16,018 nt of DNA from an uncultured Synergistales bacterium (GCA_937957815.1 CALFXN010000419.1:1-16018), one strand, 5' to 3'; positions 1 to 6,993 are shown, numbered from the stretch's first letter. Translations and numbers: made by a program. Notes: generated by a model from the sequence alone, not told the origin.

Positions 1-300
1 ATAGACTTCGCGGCGGACCTGCTGTTCCATGAGAATCCGCATCGCTTCCGTTTCGATGCCGAAATGACCGACTCCTGCCCGGAAGAGACGGTGGAGCGAC
101 GACTCGCCCGACCTGGCGACGCTGGACGCGCGATCCCTGTCGAGGGAATAGAGCGCCTCTCCAAGGGCCTTTTCGAGGGATTCCGGATCCGTCGACGCCC
201 GGCGGAAGAACAGGAGACGTTCGAGAATCACCGCGAGCCCGACGACCGACAGCGCAGCGATGACCCACATGATCGGCCCGCCCGTCCTCATCACGCTCAT
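1..300 (-). CDS. MotA/TolQ/ExbB proton channel family protein, 3' end beyond window
   Basis: The first 100 codons are present and the frame is open to the left edge. The N-terminus reads MSVMRTGGPIMWVIAALSVV, followed by a continuing membrane helix and ERLLFFRR. A Gly-Gly-Pro-Ile-Met-Trp motif, first transmembrane helix and ER-rich cytoplasmic exit are typical of ExbB/TolQ subunits, which couple proton flow across the inner membrane to TonB- or Tol-driven work at the outer membrane. Residues 37-100 are charged and helical, like the family's cytoplasmic segment. The ATG overlaps the TGA of the upstream GntR gene (ATGA), so the two are probably co-transcribed and translationally coupled. An ExbD-type partner would be expected next, outside the window. 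Whether it belongs to the ExbB or TolQ subgroup cannot be decided from the fragment. Confidence 0.85.
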   Translation of the reverse strand, partial: MSVMRTGGPIMWVIAALSVVGLAVILERLLFFRRASTDPESLEKALGEALYSLDRDRASSVARSGESSLHRLFRAGVGHFGIETEAMRILMEQQVRREVY

Positions 301-1034
301 TGCTCTCTCGGTGCCTCCGCCGTCATGTCGGACGACCGGATTCCTTCGAGCGCGATTCCGTCCTGCAGGGTTCGGTAAACGCGCCAGACGTGATCGGTCA
401 TGAGTTTCGACGCCTTCCTGATGTCGCGCCCGAGAACCGCGTTATAGATGGCGTCGTGCTCCCGGAGGAAGATCTCCTTGTCGGCGAGCAGGCCGTAGAT
501 GCGTTCGTGCGTCACCATCACGAGATTGAACATCATCTTCATAATGTTGACGAAGATGAAGTTATGGGTGGCTTCGGCCATGAGAAGGTGAAAGTCGTAG
601 TCGCATTCCGCGCGGTGCGCGAGCGATTCGACGTCCTTGCTCGTCTTCGTGAGGATCCGGCGGATTTTCGTCAGGTCCGACGGGGATGCATGCTTTGCGG
701 CTTCGGCGGCGATGGCGGGTTCGAAGATCATGCGCGCCTCGACGAGTTCGAGGATCGACTCGTCCTGAAGCGGGACGCCGCCTGACGACGTGCGGTCGAT
801 TCTGGACTTGCGCACGAATCGCCCCTTTCCCGGAAGGCACTCGATGAGACCGACGTTTTCGAGAATTCTGTATGCCTGGCGGAGAGTCGTCCTGCTGATC
901 GAAAAACGGTCGATAAGCTGGCGTTCCGCGGGGAGCGGCGTTCCGGGAGAAAGCTCCCCGGAGGCGATCATGGTCTTGAGGTCTTCCGCGACTCGTTCGT
1001 AGACTTTCAGCGGTGTTCCGCGTGTCGATTCCAT
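297..1034 (-). CDS. GntR-family transcriptional regulator, FadR/FCD subfamily
   Basis: The protein has 245 residues from the chosen ATG. Residues about 10-75 form a GntR winged helix-turn-helix, with the signature PGTPLPAERQL, the recognition region SRTTLRQAYRILENVGLI and the wing PGKGRFV. Residues about 93-225 are an all-helical FCD effector domain. Its usual metal or ligand residues are visible as D145-x3-H149, H193 and H215. Such proteins are cytosolic homodimers that normally repress transport or catabolic genes for organic acids, sugar acids or amino acids. A GTG at 1073 would add 13 residues but has no ribosome binding site, whereas the ATG at 1034 has GGAAAGGA about 11 bases upstream. 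The gene overlaps the ExbB/TolQ gene and diverges from the nucleoside kinase gene, so it may control either or both. The effector is unknown. Confidence 0.92.
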   Translation of the reverse strand: MESTRGTPLKVYERVAEDLKTMIASGELSPGTPLPAERQLIDRFSISRTTLRQAYRILENVGLIECLPGKGRFVRKSRIDRTSSGGVPLQDESILELVEARMIFEPAIAAEAAKHASPSDLTKIRRILTKTSKDVESLAHRAECDYDFHLLMAEATHNFIFVNIMKMMFNLVMVTHERIYGLLADKEIFLREHDAIYNAVLGRDIRKASKLMTDHVWRVYRTLQDGIALEGIRSSDMTAEAPREQ

Positions 1035-1183
1035 TCGGCGTTCATTCCTTTCCGGCTTTCTGCGTTTCGGCACAGAGCAGCATAGAACATCCGGGCTCTT
1101 CAGGCAAGAAAACCCAATGCGAAAACTTTCGGGCTGTAGTAAAGTGAATGCGTGGAACGAATATCGAAAGGAGGCGGGGAAAG

Positions 1184-2842
1184 ATGTCGATCACGATACG
1201 TGTTACCGATGGACCATATCTCTGCAGCGAAGTTCCGATGGCCGGGAAATCGGTGCTGGCAGAATGCGAACCGTGCCGGACCGTCGCCCGCTCCGGAGCC
1301 GGGATCGTCGCGTGGCGCGTGAACGGGTATCTTCGTTCCCTCGACTGGGTTCTCGACGAGGATGCGGAGGTGACCTTCGTCGACACGAGTTCCTTCGAAG
1401 GAATGGAGGTCTATCGCCGCTCGCTGAGTTTCCTGCTGGTCATTGCGTGCAGCCGCGCACTCAGCAGGGATGTGATCGTCCGCCACTCCATCAGCGAAGG
1501 ATACTACTGGGAATTTCCGAGGGGGACCATTTCGGAGGAAGACATCCGTGCGATCAAAGCCACCATGGACGAGCTGATCCGTCAGGACCTTCCGATAACG
1601 CGCCGGGTCGTGCCGCTCGACAAGGCGAAGCGCATCTTCGAACGTCAGGGGAGTCCGGAAGGTGCGAGACTCTTCGCGTGGGCGGGCGAGGATCCCGTCG
1701 AACTGTACAAGTGCGGCGACCGGTATGGTTTCTATTACGCCCCGTTAGCGCCTTCCACGGGGTACCTCGGTTCATACGATCTCGCGCCGTTTTCTCCGGG
1801 CATGGTGCTCAGGTTTCCTACCGTCGGGTATCCGGACGGCTTGCCTCCCTTCCAGGCGTCCCGAAAGCTCTCGGAGGTCTTCCTCGATTACGCGCGATGG
1901 CTCAATGTCCTCGGCGTGGGGACGATGGACAGCCTTCACAGAATGGTCGCCGACGGCAAGGGGAACGAACTCATCCTGATATCGGAGGCGCTTCATGCCC
2001 AGAAGCTTGCGGGCATCGCCGAGGATATCGCGAAACGGGAGAGCGTCAAGGTCGTTGCGATCGCGGGACCGTCGGGGTCGGGCAAGACGACGTTTGCGGA
2101 GCGTCTGAAGATCCAGCTCCAGGTGTGCGGGAAGAATCCCGTCGTCGTTTCGCTCGACAATTATTTCCTCGACAGGGACCGGACCCCCCGCGACGCGGAC
2201 GGCAACTTCGATTTCGAGATCCTCGAGGCGCTGGATCTGCCGCTTCTCGACGAACAGCTCAGAAAGCTCGTCGCGGGCGACGAGGTCTCGCTTCCGGTGT
2301 TCGATTTCCGCGAGGGGTGCAGGAAGACTGGATCGAAACTTCGTCTGGGGGCGCGGGATATCCTGATCATCGAAGGAATCCACGGACTCAACGATGCGAT
2401 CACCGCACCGATTCCCGACGAAGCGCGCTATGGCGTCTTTGTGTCGCCGCTCACCGGGATCTGTCTCGACTGGCACAATCGAACGAGCACGACCGACAAC
2501 CGCCTTCTGCGGCGTCTCGTCCGGGATGCGAGAAGCCGGGGGCATTCGGCGGAAACGACGCTCGCGCTCTGGCCGAAGGTCATCAGGGGTGCGATGGAAT
2601 ACATCTTTCCCTACCAGAAGCGGGCGGACGCGATGTTCAACTCGTCGATTCCCTATGAACTGGCAGTCCTGAAGAGCTATGCCCTGCCGGTCCTGAATAG
2701 GGTTCCGGAAAGATCCCCGGTCTACGGCGAGGCCCGCCGCCTTCTCGGCATGCTCAAGTTTGTGCCGATGATCCCGTCCGAGGCGATCCCGAACAATTCC
2801 ATCATCAGGGAGTTCATCGGAGGGAGTTGCTTCGATGTCTGA
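1184..2842 (+). CDS. Nucleoside kinase (uridine kinase/PRK-like) with tRNA-synthetase-like N-terminal region
   Basis: The protein has 552 residues. The N-terminal half (about 1-270) resembles the TGS plus editing-like (SAD) part of threonyl-tRNA synthetase, including RHSISEGYYWEF and a long helical linker. The C-terminal half is a P-loop kinase of the uridine kinase/phosphoribulokinase family: Walker A GPSGSGKTT at 295-303, a substrate-side DNYF at 325-328, IIEGIHG at 395-401, and an RDARSRG lid near 447-453. The expected reaction is ATP-dependent phosphorylation of a nucleoside in pyrimidine salvage, but the real substrate of this large two-part family is not evident from the sequence. ATG 1184 is chosen because AAAGGAGG at 1167-1174 precedes it; the ATG at 1148 has no such site. 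The stop overlaps the start of the LacI-type gene by eight bases, implying an operon. Confidence 0.9.
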   Translation: MSITIRVTDGPYLCSEVPMAGKSVLAECEPCRTVARSGAGIVAWRVNGYLRSLDWVLDEDAEVTFVDTSSFEGMEVYRRSLSFLLVIACSRALSRDVIVRHSISEGYYWEFPRGTISEEDIRAIKATMDELIRQDLPITRRVVPLDKAKRIFERQGSPEGARLFAWAGEDPVELYKCGDRYGFYYAPLAPSTGYLGSYDLAPFSPGMVLRFPTVGYPDGLPPFQASRKLSEVFLDYARWLNVLGVGTMDSLHRMVADGKGNELILISEALHAQKLAGIAEDIAKRESVKVVAIAGPSGSGKTTFAERLKIQLQVCGKNPVVVSLDNYFLDRDRTPRDADGNFDFEILEALDLPLLDEQLRKLVAGDEVSLPVFDFREGCRKTGSKLRLGARDILIIEGIHGLNDAITAPIPDEARYGVFVSPLTGICLDWHNRTSTTDNRLLRRLVRDARSRGHSAETTLALWPKVIRGAMEYIFPYQKRADAMFNSSIPYELAVLKSYALPVLNRVPERSPVYGEARRLLGMLKFVPMIPSEAIPNNSIIREFIGGSCFDV

Positions 2843-3662
2843 GACGTCGTCGGCGGGGCATCTGCCGCGAATGGACGATGTCGCGCGGCTCGCCGGAGTG
2901 AACAAGGCCACAGTGAGCCGCGCGCTGAAGGGCGATCACCGGATTTCGGCGGCGACCCGGGAGAAGGTCTGGAAGGCTGCCAAGGTGCTCGGGTACCATC
3001 CCGACGCGGTAGCCCGGGGACTTTCCTCGAAGAGGAGCGATATGGTCGCGATCGTCGTCAGGCGATTGGATTCTCCCTGGATCGGCGGCGTTCTCTGTGG
3101 CGTGCTCCGGGTTCTCGAGCGACAGGGCGTGGACGTCCTTCTCAAGGAAGCAGCGGAGGAAAACCAGGCCGCCAGGGTTGTCCGCGAAATCTCGTCGCGG
3201 CGCGCGGACGGGATTCTCTGGTTCGGTGCGGCTCCGGATGCGGCGATTTTCGCCGACGGTGCAATCCGGAGAGTGACGGTCGGAGACTGTGTCTCCGAAG
3301 GACCCTGTGTTGTCCCGGCGTTCGAGGAAACAGTCGAGATGCTCACGGCCCGATTCGGCGGCGAACCGGCCTATCTGGCGGGGGTCGAACCTCTGATGCC
3401 CGGCCTGTCGAGGGTGCTTTCCGCAGGGTGCCCGAACTCGAAAGCGATTATTCTCGATGGTGCCCCGGCCGGAACTGGCGGGAACGTCCCCGTCATCCGC
3501 CCCGCGAACTCCCCCGGGGAATGCGATTTCATCCTTCGCTGGCCGGCCTTCGAAGTCGGTACGGCATCCGCCAGGATTCTCATGAACCTCATCGGAGATC
3601 GCGGGCCGCTTCCGTCGCAAGTCAGGATACCACTGTTGCTCGAGGAGATAAATAAATTATAG
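2835..3662 (+). CDS. LacI-family transcriptional regulator with shortened effector domain
   Basis: The protein has 275 residues. Residues 13-60 are a clear LacI-type helix-turn-helix and hinge: MDDVARLAGVNKATVSRALK, then LGYHPDAVARGLSSKRSDM. The rest is a reduced periplasmic-binding-protein-like fold (RADGILWFG, PAFEETVEML, a C-terminal FEVGTASARILMNLI). Typical members have 330-345 residues, so about 60 residues of the ligand domain are absent, and the usual GHRRIA strand region is not recognisable. It may bind a different ligand or none. The start at 2835 has GGAGGGAG at 2819-2826 and lies inside the end of the kinase gene, so translational coupling is likely. No frameshift is seen and the gene looks intact. 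Likely targets are its own operon or the AT-rich downstream region. Confidence 0.9.
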   Translation: MSETSSAGHLPRMDDVARLAGVNKATVSRALKGDHRISAATREKVWKAAKVLGYHPDAVARGLSSKRSDMVAIVVRRLDSPWIGGVLCGVLRVLERQGVDVLLKEAAEENQAARVVREISSRRADGILWFGAAPDAAIFADGAIRRVTVGDCVSEGPCVVPAFEETVEMLTARFGGEPAYLAGVEPLMPGLSRVLSAGCPNSKAIILDGAPAGTGGNVPVIRPANSPGECDFILRWPAFEVGTASARILMNLIGDRGPLPSQVRIPLLLEEINKL

Positions 3663-3687
3663 TTTATTGGTTGTCTTAGTCATAAAC
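3651..3687. promoter_or_regulatory. AT-rich nested inverted repeats, candidate operator
   Basis: AATAAA (3651-3656) is mirrored by TTTATT (3663-3668), and GTTTAT (3662-3667) by ATAAAC (3682-3687) with a 14-base gap. The stretch stands out as AT-rich in a GC-rich window. It spans the stop codon of the LacI-type gene and ends six bases before a TTGACG -35 element. It could be an operator for the small gene that follows, possibly for the adjacent regulator, or a weak stem. The arms are short, so this is tentative. Confidence 0.3.
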
Positions 3688-3692
3688 ATAAG

Positions 3693-3721
3693 TTGACGAA
3701 TTGCCTCCCATGGTGTATCGT
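3693..3721 (+). promoter_or_regulatory. Sigma-70-type promoter candidate for the 55-residue protein
   Basis: TTGACG (3693-3698) is followed by a 17-base spacer and TATCGT (3716-3721). This matches the -35 consensus at 5 of 6 and the -10 at 4 of 6 positions. Transcription would start near 3728, leaving about 50 bases of leader before the ATG at 3780. The element lies in the gap after the LacI-type gene. Confidence 0.45.
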
Positions 3722-3779
3722 ACTCGCATGTTCGGTCGGAACGACCATGACGTCGACATCCGAAGGGGAGGCGAACGGA

Positions 3780-3947
3780 ATGTGGCAGAAGGACGAAAAT
3801 GGCGAATGGTTCGTGGAAGGAATCGTCGCCATTCCCGAGGGAAGCGCCCGAACTTCGTCATGGAATAAAGACGAGAACGGAACGTGGTATCAGTCTTTGC
3901 AGGTGGCTTTTCTGAAAACCGACGTAAGGCTCGGACTCGCCGGGTAG
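3780..3947 (+). CDS. Small protein of two 26-residue W-x-KDENG-x-W repeats, function unknown
   Basis: The protein has 55 residues. ATG 3780 is preceded by GGGGAGG (3765-3771, eight-base spacing). A longer frame from a TTG at 3693 would overlap the promoter and lacks a binding site. The protein is two diverged copies: W2-Q-K-D-E-N-G-E-W10-F and, 26 residues later, W28-N-K-D-E-N-G-T-W36-Y, each followed by four variable residues and V-A-(I/F). There is no signal peptide or membrane helix from this start. The W...ENG.WY pattern superficially recalls choline- or glucan-binding repeats, but the context (no secretion signal) argues against that function. I do not recognise a family. The repeat with near-identical amino acids but different codons suggests selection on the protein, which supports a real gene. 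Confidence 0.6.
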   Translation: MWQKDENGEWFVEGIVAIPEGSARTSSWNKDENGTWYQSLQVAFLKTDVRLGLAG

Positions 3948-3958
3948 ACGGTATTTTT

Positions 3959-3975
3959 CGGCGGCACTCGCCGTT
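3959..3975 (+). terminator. Short GC hairpin between convergent genes, weak terminator candidate
   Basis: CGGCG (3959-3963), loop GCACT, then CGCCG (3969-3973), followed by only two T residues before C-rich sequence. It is the only stem in the 67-base gap between the 55-residue gene and the convergent PAS gene. The lack of a U-tract makes efficient intrinsic termination doubtful. Confidence 0.22.
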
Positions 3976-4014
3976 CCCTTCCCTGCAACGGAGTGAAGAG
4001 GGGCGGAGAAGAGC

Positions 4015-5154
4015 TCAGTCGCTTTCCGCGAGCGAAGCGTAGAGCCTCTGCATCATCTGGTCGAAAGAGAACGGGGTATTTCCGTTGTAGAAACACAGTC
4101 CGCACCGGATGATCGCCTTTGTCGGGCTCGATTCCACATAATTCTGCAATCCTTCCGGAAGTTGAAGCAGTTTCGTGGAGGTGTCCTTCGCGCCCTGTTG
4201 CGGCGTTTCGGGCAGCAAGATGACTATTTGCCTGTCTGGCATGATGAAGGGCAGGTCGCTTGCCCGGGTGTTCGTCTTAATGAATCCGCAGTATTCCGTC
4301 ATGAAGCGGTTTTCCCACGTCGCATCCGAGCTCATTCCCGGCAGGGAATGAAATTCCACGCGAATCAGGATCGACGAAAGCCAGCGGCGATACCGTGAAG
4401 CCCTGCTGATTTCTTCGGGTATTCTCACGTCTCCGTACGCCTTCGTATAAAGCGATGTTGCCTGATCGACGATGTCGAGAACGGCTGCCGGCGTTTTCCC
4501 CGCAACGTCACCCGACTCCCGCTGTTCGAGAAGAGAGAAGTGAAAAACGTTGCCGACCTGCCGGTTTTCCATGCGGAAGACGCGTCCCTGCAGGGAGACC
4601 TCGTTCTCTCCGAGCGGAAGCATATCGGTCACCGGTTTTCCGAGCGTCGCCGCGGAATCTCTTCCCAAAAGCGCCAGCATCCGTTCGTTGGCTGCGATGA
4701 CTGAGCCGTCCTCGGACGCCGAGAGAAAGGGAACGGGAATATCCTCGACCGAAATGGCGTCTTCAGTGGATGCTGTATCGTCGTGGGGACGCGCGAAGGG
4801 CTGTGAAGGGGGTTCCCCGGAATTCCGGACGAGGGACCCGGCAAGAAGCAACAGGCCCGACACGGTCGCGGCGTTTGCGGCCCACGCTAGGATCGGGTAG
4901 GTTCCAAGATGCTGGGATATGATATTCACGAAGATTCCCTGTGCGATGAGCTGGATCGGGAAACGCGGAAACGGCGACTGTCGAAGAGCCGAGAACGTGT
5001 AGAACGCAGTCAGGAACAGGTAAAGCGACCCGAGAAGCAGCAGTGACGCCCCGGAATAGACAAACCGGTCTCCTGTCCCCTGCAGGAACAGTGCCAGAAG
5101 GGCGAGCGGAATCGAGAGGACCGGGGGGACTGTCAGCCAGGAAAGGGAATTCAC
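4015..5154 (-). CDS. Membrane PAS protein with degenerate GGDEF domain
   Basis: The protein has 379 residues. Four hydrophobic segments (about 8-26, 31-57, 66-82, 87-109) form a membrane module. A PAS-like domain follows at about 138-212 (ISVEDIPVPFLSASEDG, AANERMLALLGRD). Residues 226-377 match a GGDEF fold: D230-QATSLYTKAY equals the family's D-LTGLYNRRY, then EISRASRYRRWLSSILIRVEF, then TRASDLPF and ILLPET. The signature loop is replaced by PDRQI (306-310), so cyclic di-GMP synthesis is not expected. A regulatory or scaffolding role is more likely. The start is a GTG with no evident ribosome binding site; no alternative start exists before an in-frame stop at 5227-5229. It converges on the 55-residue gene and diverges from ychF. 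Confidence 0.83.
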   Translation of the reverse strand: MNSLSWLTVPPVLSIPLALLALFLQGTGDRFVYSGASLLLLGSLYLFLTAFYTFSALRQSPFPRFPIQLIAQGIFVNIISQHLGTYPILAWAANAATVSGLLLLAGSLVRNSGEPPSQPFARPHDDTASTEDAISVEDIPVPFLSASEDGSVIAANERMLALLGRDSAATLGKPVTDMLPLGENEVSLQGRVFRMENRQVGNVFHFSLLEQRESGDVAGKTPAAVLDIVDQATSLYTKAYGDVRIPEEISRASRYRRWLSSILIRVEFHSLPGMSSDATWENRFMTEYCGFIKTNTRASDLPFIMPDRQIVILLPETPQQGAKDTSTKLLQLPEGLQNYVESSPTKAIIRCGLCFYNGNTPFSFDQMMQRLYASLAESD

Positions 5155-5218
5155 GATCGGAGAGGCCGTCCGCCGTTGGTCCGGGCCGGGAAAACCGAGG
5201 TGTTTTTGTTTCCGGAGG

Positions 5219-5263
5219 GCGCGATTTCATATCCCTGTTCGAGCAGTGTCTGAAGAATCGCGC
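5219..5263 (-). promoter_or_regulatory. Stem-loop in the leader of the PAS/GGDEF-like gene
   Basis: GCGCGATT (5219-5226) is a perfect inverted repeat of AATCGCGC (5256-5263). The stem can be extended by TCA (5227-5229) with TGA (5251-5253) across a two-base bulge. It lies 65 bases upstream of the GTG start, within the predicted 5' leader of the minus-strand gene if transcription starts near the shared -10 box. Function unknown. Confidence 0.35.
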
Positions 5264-5319
5264 ACATTCGTGTTCCTCTCCTCTCGTCTCGATGAAGTAT
5301 TCATGCGTGGATGAAAACG

Positions 5320-5327
5320 ATTATAAT
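5320..5327. promoter_or_regulatory. Palindromic -10 element shared by ychF and the divergent PAS gene
   Basis: ATTATAAT reads the same on both strands, giving a perfect TATAAT at 5322-5327 on the plus strand and 5320-5325 on the minus strand. Plus-strand transcription would start near 5334, 40 bases before the ychF ATG. Minus-strand transcription would start near 5313, giving a leader of about 160 bases. The -35 regions are poor on both sides (about 3 of 6 matches). Confidence 0.5.
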
Positions 5328-5373
5328 GCATCTGGAAGAGGCTGCACACCTTTCGGAGCAGGAGGAGTACGGC

Positions 5374-6465
5374 ATGTTGAAGTGTGGTATCGTTGGGTTG
5401 CCTCTGTGCGGGAAGAGCACCGTGTTCAATCTGATCACGCGGGCCGGGGCGGAGGTCAAGCCCTACGCAAGCGGGAAGACCGACCCGAACAGGGCTATGG
5501 TGGCGGTGCCGGACACCCGTTTCGATCATCTCGTGTCCGTCTTCGAACCGAAAAAGGAGACACCCGCCACTGTGGAGTTCGTCGATCTCGCAGGGCTGAG
5601 CAGGGACGCGAGCAAGGGTGCGGGACTTGGAAACGCGTTTTTGTCGTTCGTTGCGGAGTCGGATGCGCTCGTTCATGTCGTCAGGGCGTTCGACAATCCC
5701 GACGTTCCTCATTCCGAAAACAGCATCGATCCTTCGAGAGACTGGCAGATCGTCGAGATGGAGCTCATCTACAGGGATCTCGGCGTCATCGACAGCAGGA
5801 TATCCCGGTTGAAGGCTAAAAAGAAGCTCCAGGCCGCCGAGGAATCGGAAGTTGCGCTGCTCGAACGACTTCAGGGCGAGCTTATGGATGAAAAGCCGTT
5901 GCGCGAGGTCACCCTGACCGGGGAGGAACGTCGGTCGCTGAGCGGATTCGCGTTTCTGACGCTCAAACCGGAGCTCGTCGTCCTGAACCTCGATGAGACG
6001 CAGACGCCGGAAACCGTCGTCGGCGGCGAGGCCTTACGGGCCATCGTCGAGGCCCGCGGATTGGGGCTCGTGTATGTCTACGGGCGCATGGAGATGGATA
6101 TCGCGGAATTGTCTCCGGAGGATCAGGAAGAATTCATGACGGGGCTCGGAATCAGGGAACCGGGAAGAGACAGGCTGATCAGGAGCGCGTACGGGCTTCT
6201 CGGCCTCATTTCCTTCTTCACTACGGGGAAGGACGAAGTCCGAGCCTGGACGCTCCACGAGGGAGCAACGTCCGTCGACGCTGCCGGAGCGATTCATACG
6301 GATCTGGCGCGGGGATTCATCCGTGCGCAGGTTGTCCGCTACGACGACTTCGTTGCGCAGAAGGATTCGTTTGCATCGTGCCGGGACGCAGGAGTCCTTC
6401 GTCTCGAGGGAAAGGAATACGTCGTCCGCGACGGCGATATGATCGAGATCCGCTTCAACGTCTAG
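5374..6465 (+). CDS. ychF: Redox-regulated ATPase YchF
   Basis: The protein has 363 residues, the usual YchF length. The Obg-related G domain shows G1 GLPLCGKST (8-16), G3 as DLAGL (71-75) and the G4 variant NLDE (205-208) in place of NKxD, which gives YchF its ATP preference. A helical hairpin (about 130-185) and a C-terminal TGS domain (about 278-362, ISFFTTGKDEVRAWTLHEG) complete the family. YchF binds ribosomes and takes part in stress and redox responses. G1 usually reads GLPNVGKST; LC for NV is a mild deviation. ATG 5374 follows AGGAGGAG closely. The upstream in-frame ATG at 5311 would lie ahead of the TATAAT box and is rejected. It looks monocistronic: a palindrome and a new promoter follow the stop. 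Confidence 0.97.
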   Translation: MLKCGIVGLPLCGKSTVFNLITRAGAEVKPYASGKTDPNRAMVAVPDTRFDHLVSVFEPKKETPATVEFVDLAGLSRDASKGAGLGNAFLSFVAESDALVHVVRAFDNPDVPHSENSIDPSRDWQIVEMELIYRDLGVIDSRISRLKAKKKLQAAEESEVALLERLQGELMDEKPLREVTLTGEERRSLSGFAFLTLKPELVVLNLDETQTPETVVGGEALRAIVEARGLGLVYVYGRMEMDIAELSPEDQEEFMTGLGIREPGRDRLIRSAYGLLGLISFFTTGKDEVRAWTLHEGATSVDAAGAIHTDLARGFIRAQVVRYDDFVAQKDSFASCRDAGVLRLEGKEYVVRDGDMIEIRFNV

Positions 6466-6471
6466 TGGAGA

Positions 6472-6494
6472 CATGTCCGCGATCGGTGGACATG
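6472..6494. promoter_or_regulatory. 7-bp inverted repeat overlapping the next promoter, candidate operator
   Basis: CATGTCC (6472-6478) and GGACATG (6488-6494) are perfect inverted arms separated by nine bases containing the palindrome CGATCG. The right arm covers the candidate -35 box TGGACA (6487-6492). No U-tract follows, so a DNA-binding site is more likely than a terminator for ychF. Confidence 0.42.
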
Positions 6495-6516
6495 GAGGGA
6501 AGAGTTGCTATAGAAT
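6487..6516 (+). promoter_or_regulatory. Promoter candidate for the 145-residue protein gene
   Basis: TGGACA (6487-6492) is followed by TATAGA (6509-6514, 16-base spacer) or TAGAAT (6511-6516, 18-base spacer). Either gives a reasonable sigma-70 match. Transcription would begin near 6522, about 34 bases before the ATG at 6556. Confidence 0.45.
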
Positions 6517-6555
6517 GGCTCGCGTGACACACGCCATACTGAGGAGGTTGCCGGA

Positions 6556-6993
6556 ATGCCGATGCAAATCAGCTTCGACGAATTGATTTCCATGATGCTC
6601 GCCCGTCTCGATGGGCTGGCCATGAGCGACGAAAACATGAAAAGCCGCTTTAACATCGTGACGCGGGTTCTCTATAAAAAGGGCCTCATCACCGATGCGG
6701 ACATCATGGGCTCCATCAAGGAAGAGCACCGGATCCTGAAGGAACTGGGATTGATTCAGGAGGAGCCTTCGGATGACATGGTGAACGCCGTCGCCGAAAG
6801 CATTCTTCTGTGGATCAAGGGTGATGTCCAGGCGTTGAAGAAAAGCATGGAAGACTACGAAAAGAAGCTTCAGGACGCTATGTCGAAGCAGACGCAGAAG
6901 CCGAAAATCGACGTCGCTTCGCCTGCCGTTCTTCAGCAGCTCAATCGCATGGGCGGTCCGCAGCAGGGCGGAGGGAAGAAGATCATTCTCTAG
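6556..6993 (+). CDS. Hypothetical protein, 145 residues, helical with Gly/Gln-rich tail
   Basis: ATG 6556 follows AGGAGG (6542-6547) at eight-base spacing, so the gene is well supported. The sequence is soluble and mostly helical: residues 1-60 contain many Met, Leu and charged residues, and residues 83-112 are Lys/Glu-rich with coiled-coil character (KKSMEDYEKKLQDAMSK). The tail after about 130 is flexible (GGPQQGGGKKIIL). There is no signal peptide, membrane helix or catalytic motif I can identify. It has its own promoter after ychF and is followed by a strong hairpin, so it may be monocistronic. The family is unknown to me and no function is assigned. Confidence 0.83.
   Translation: MPMQISFDELISMMLARLDGLAMSDENMKSRFNIVTRVLYKKGLITDADIMGSIKEEHRILKELGLIQEEPSDDMVNAVAESILLWIKGDVQALKKSMEDYEKKLQDAMSKQTQKPKIDVASPAVLQQLNRMGGPQQGGGKKIIL

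Noticed and set aside
64..378. 104-residue plus-strand frame at the left edge
   Set aside because: It is antisense to the ExbB/TolQ gene and the GntR gene end, has low-complexity Arg/Pro-rich content and no ribosome binding site.
1035..1183. FadR-type operator or clear promoter between the divergent GntR and kinase genes
   Set aside because: I found no convincing palindrome or paired -35/-10 elements in this gap.
1117..2658. 513-residue plus-strand frame overlapping the nucleoside kinase
   Set aside because: It is an Arg/Gly-rich shadow in another frame; the kinase frame carries all the motifs.
1772..2911. 379-residue minus-strand frame
   Set aside because: Antisense shadow of the kinase gene with no domain or start signal.
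3693..3779. TTG start giving the small protein a signal-peptide-like extension
   Set aside because: The TTG is the -35 hexamer of the promoter and lacks a ribosome binding site; ATG 3780 has one.
3780..3947. Choline- or glucan-binding repeat assignment for the 55-residue protein
   Set aside because: Only a W...ENG.WY resemblance; no secretion signal and only two units of a different period.
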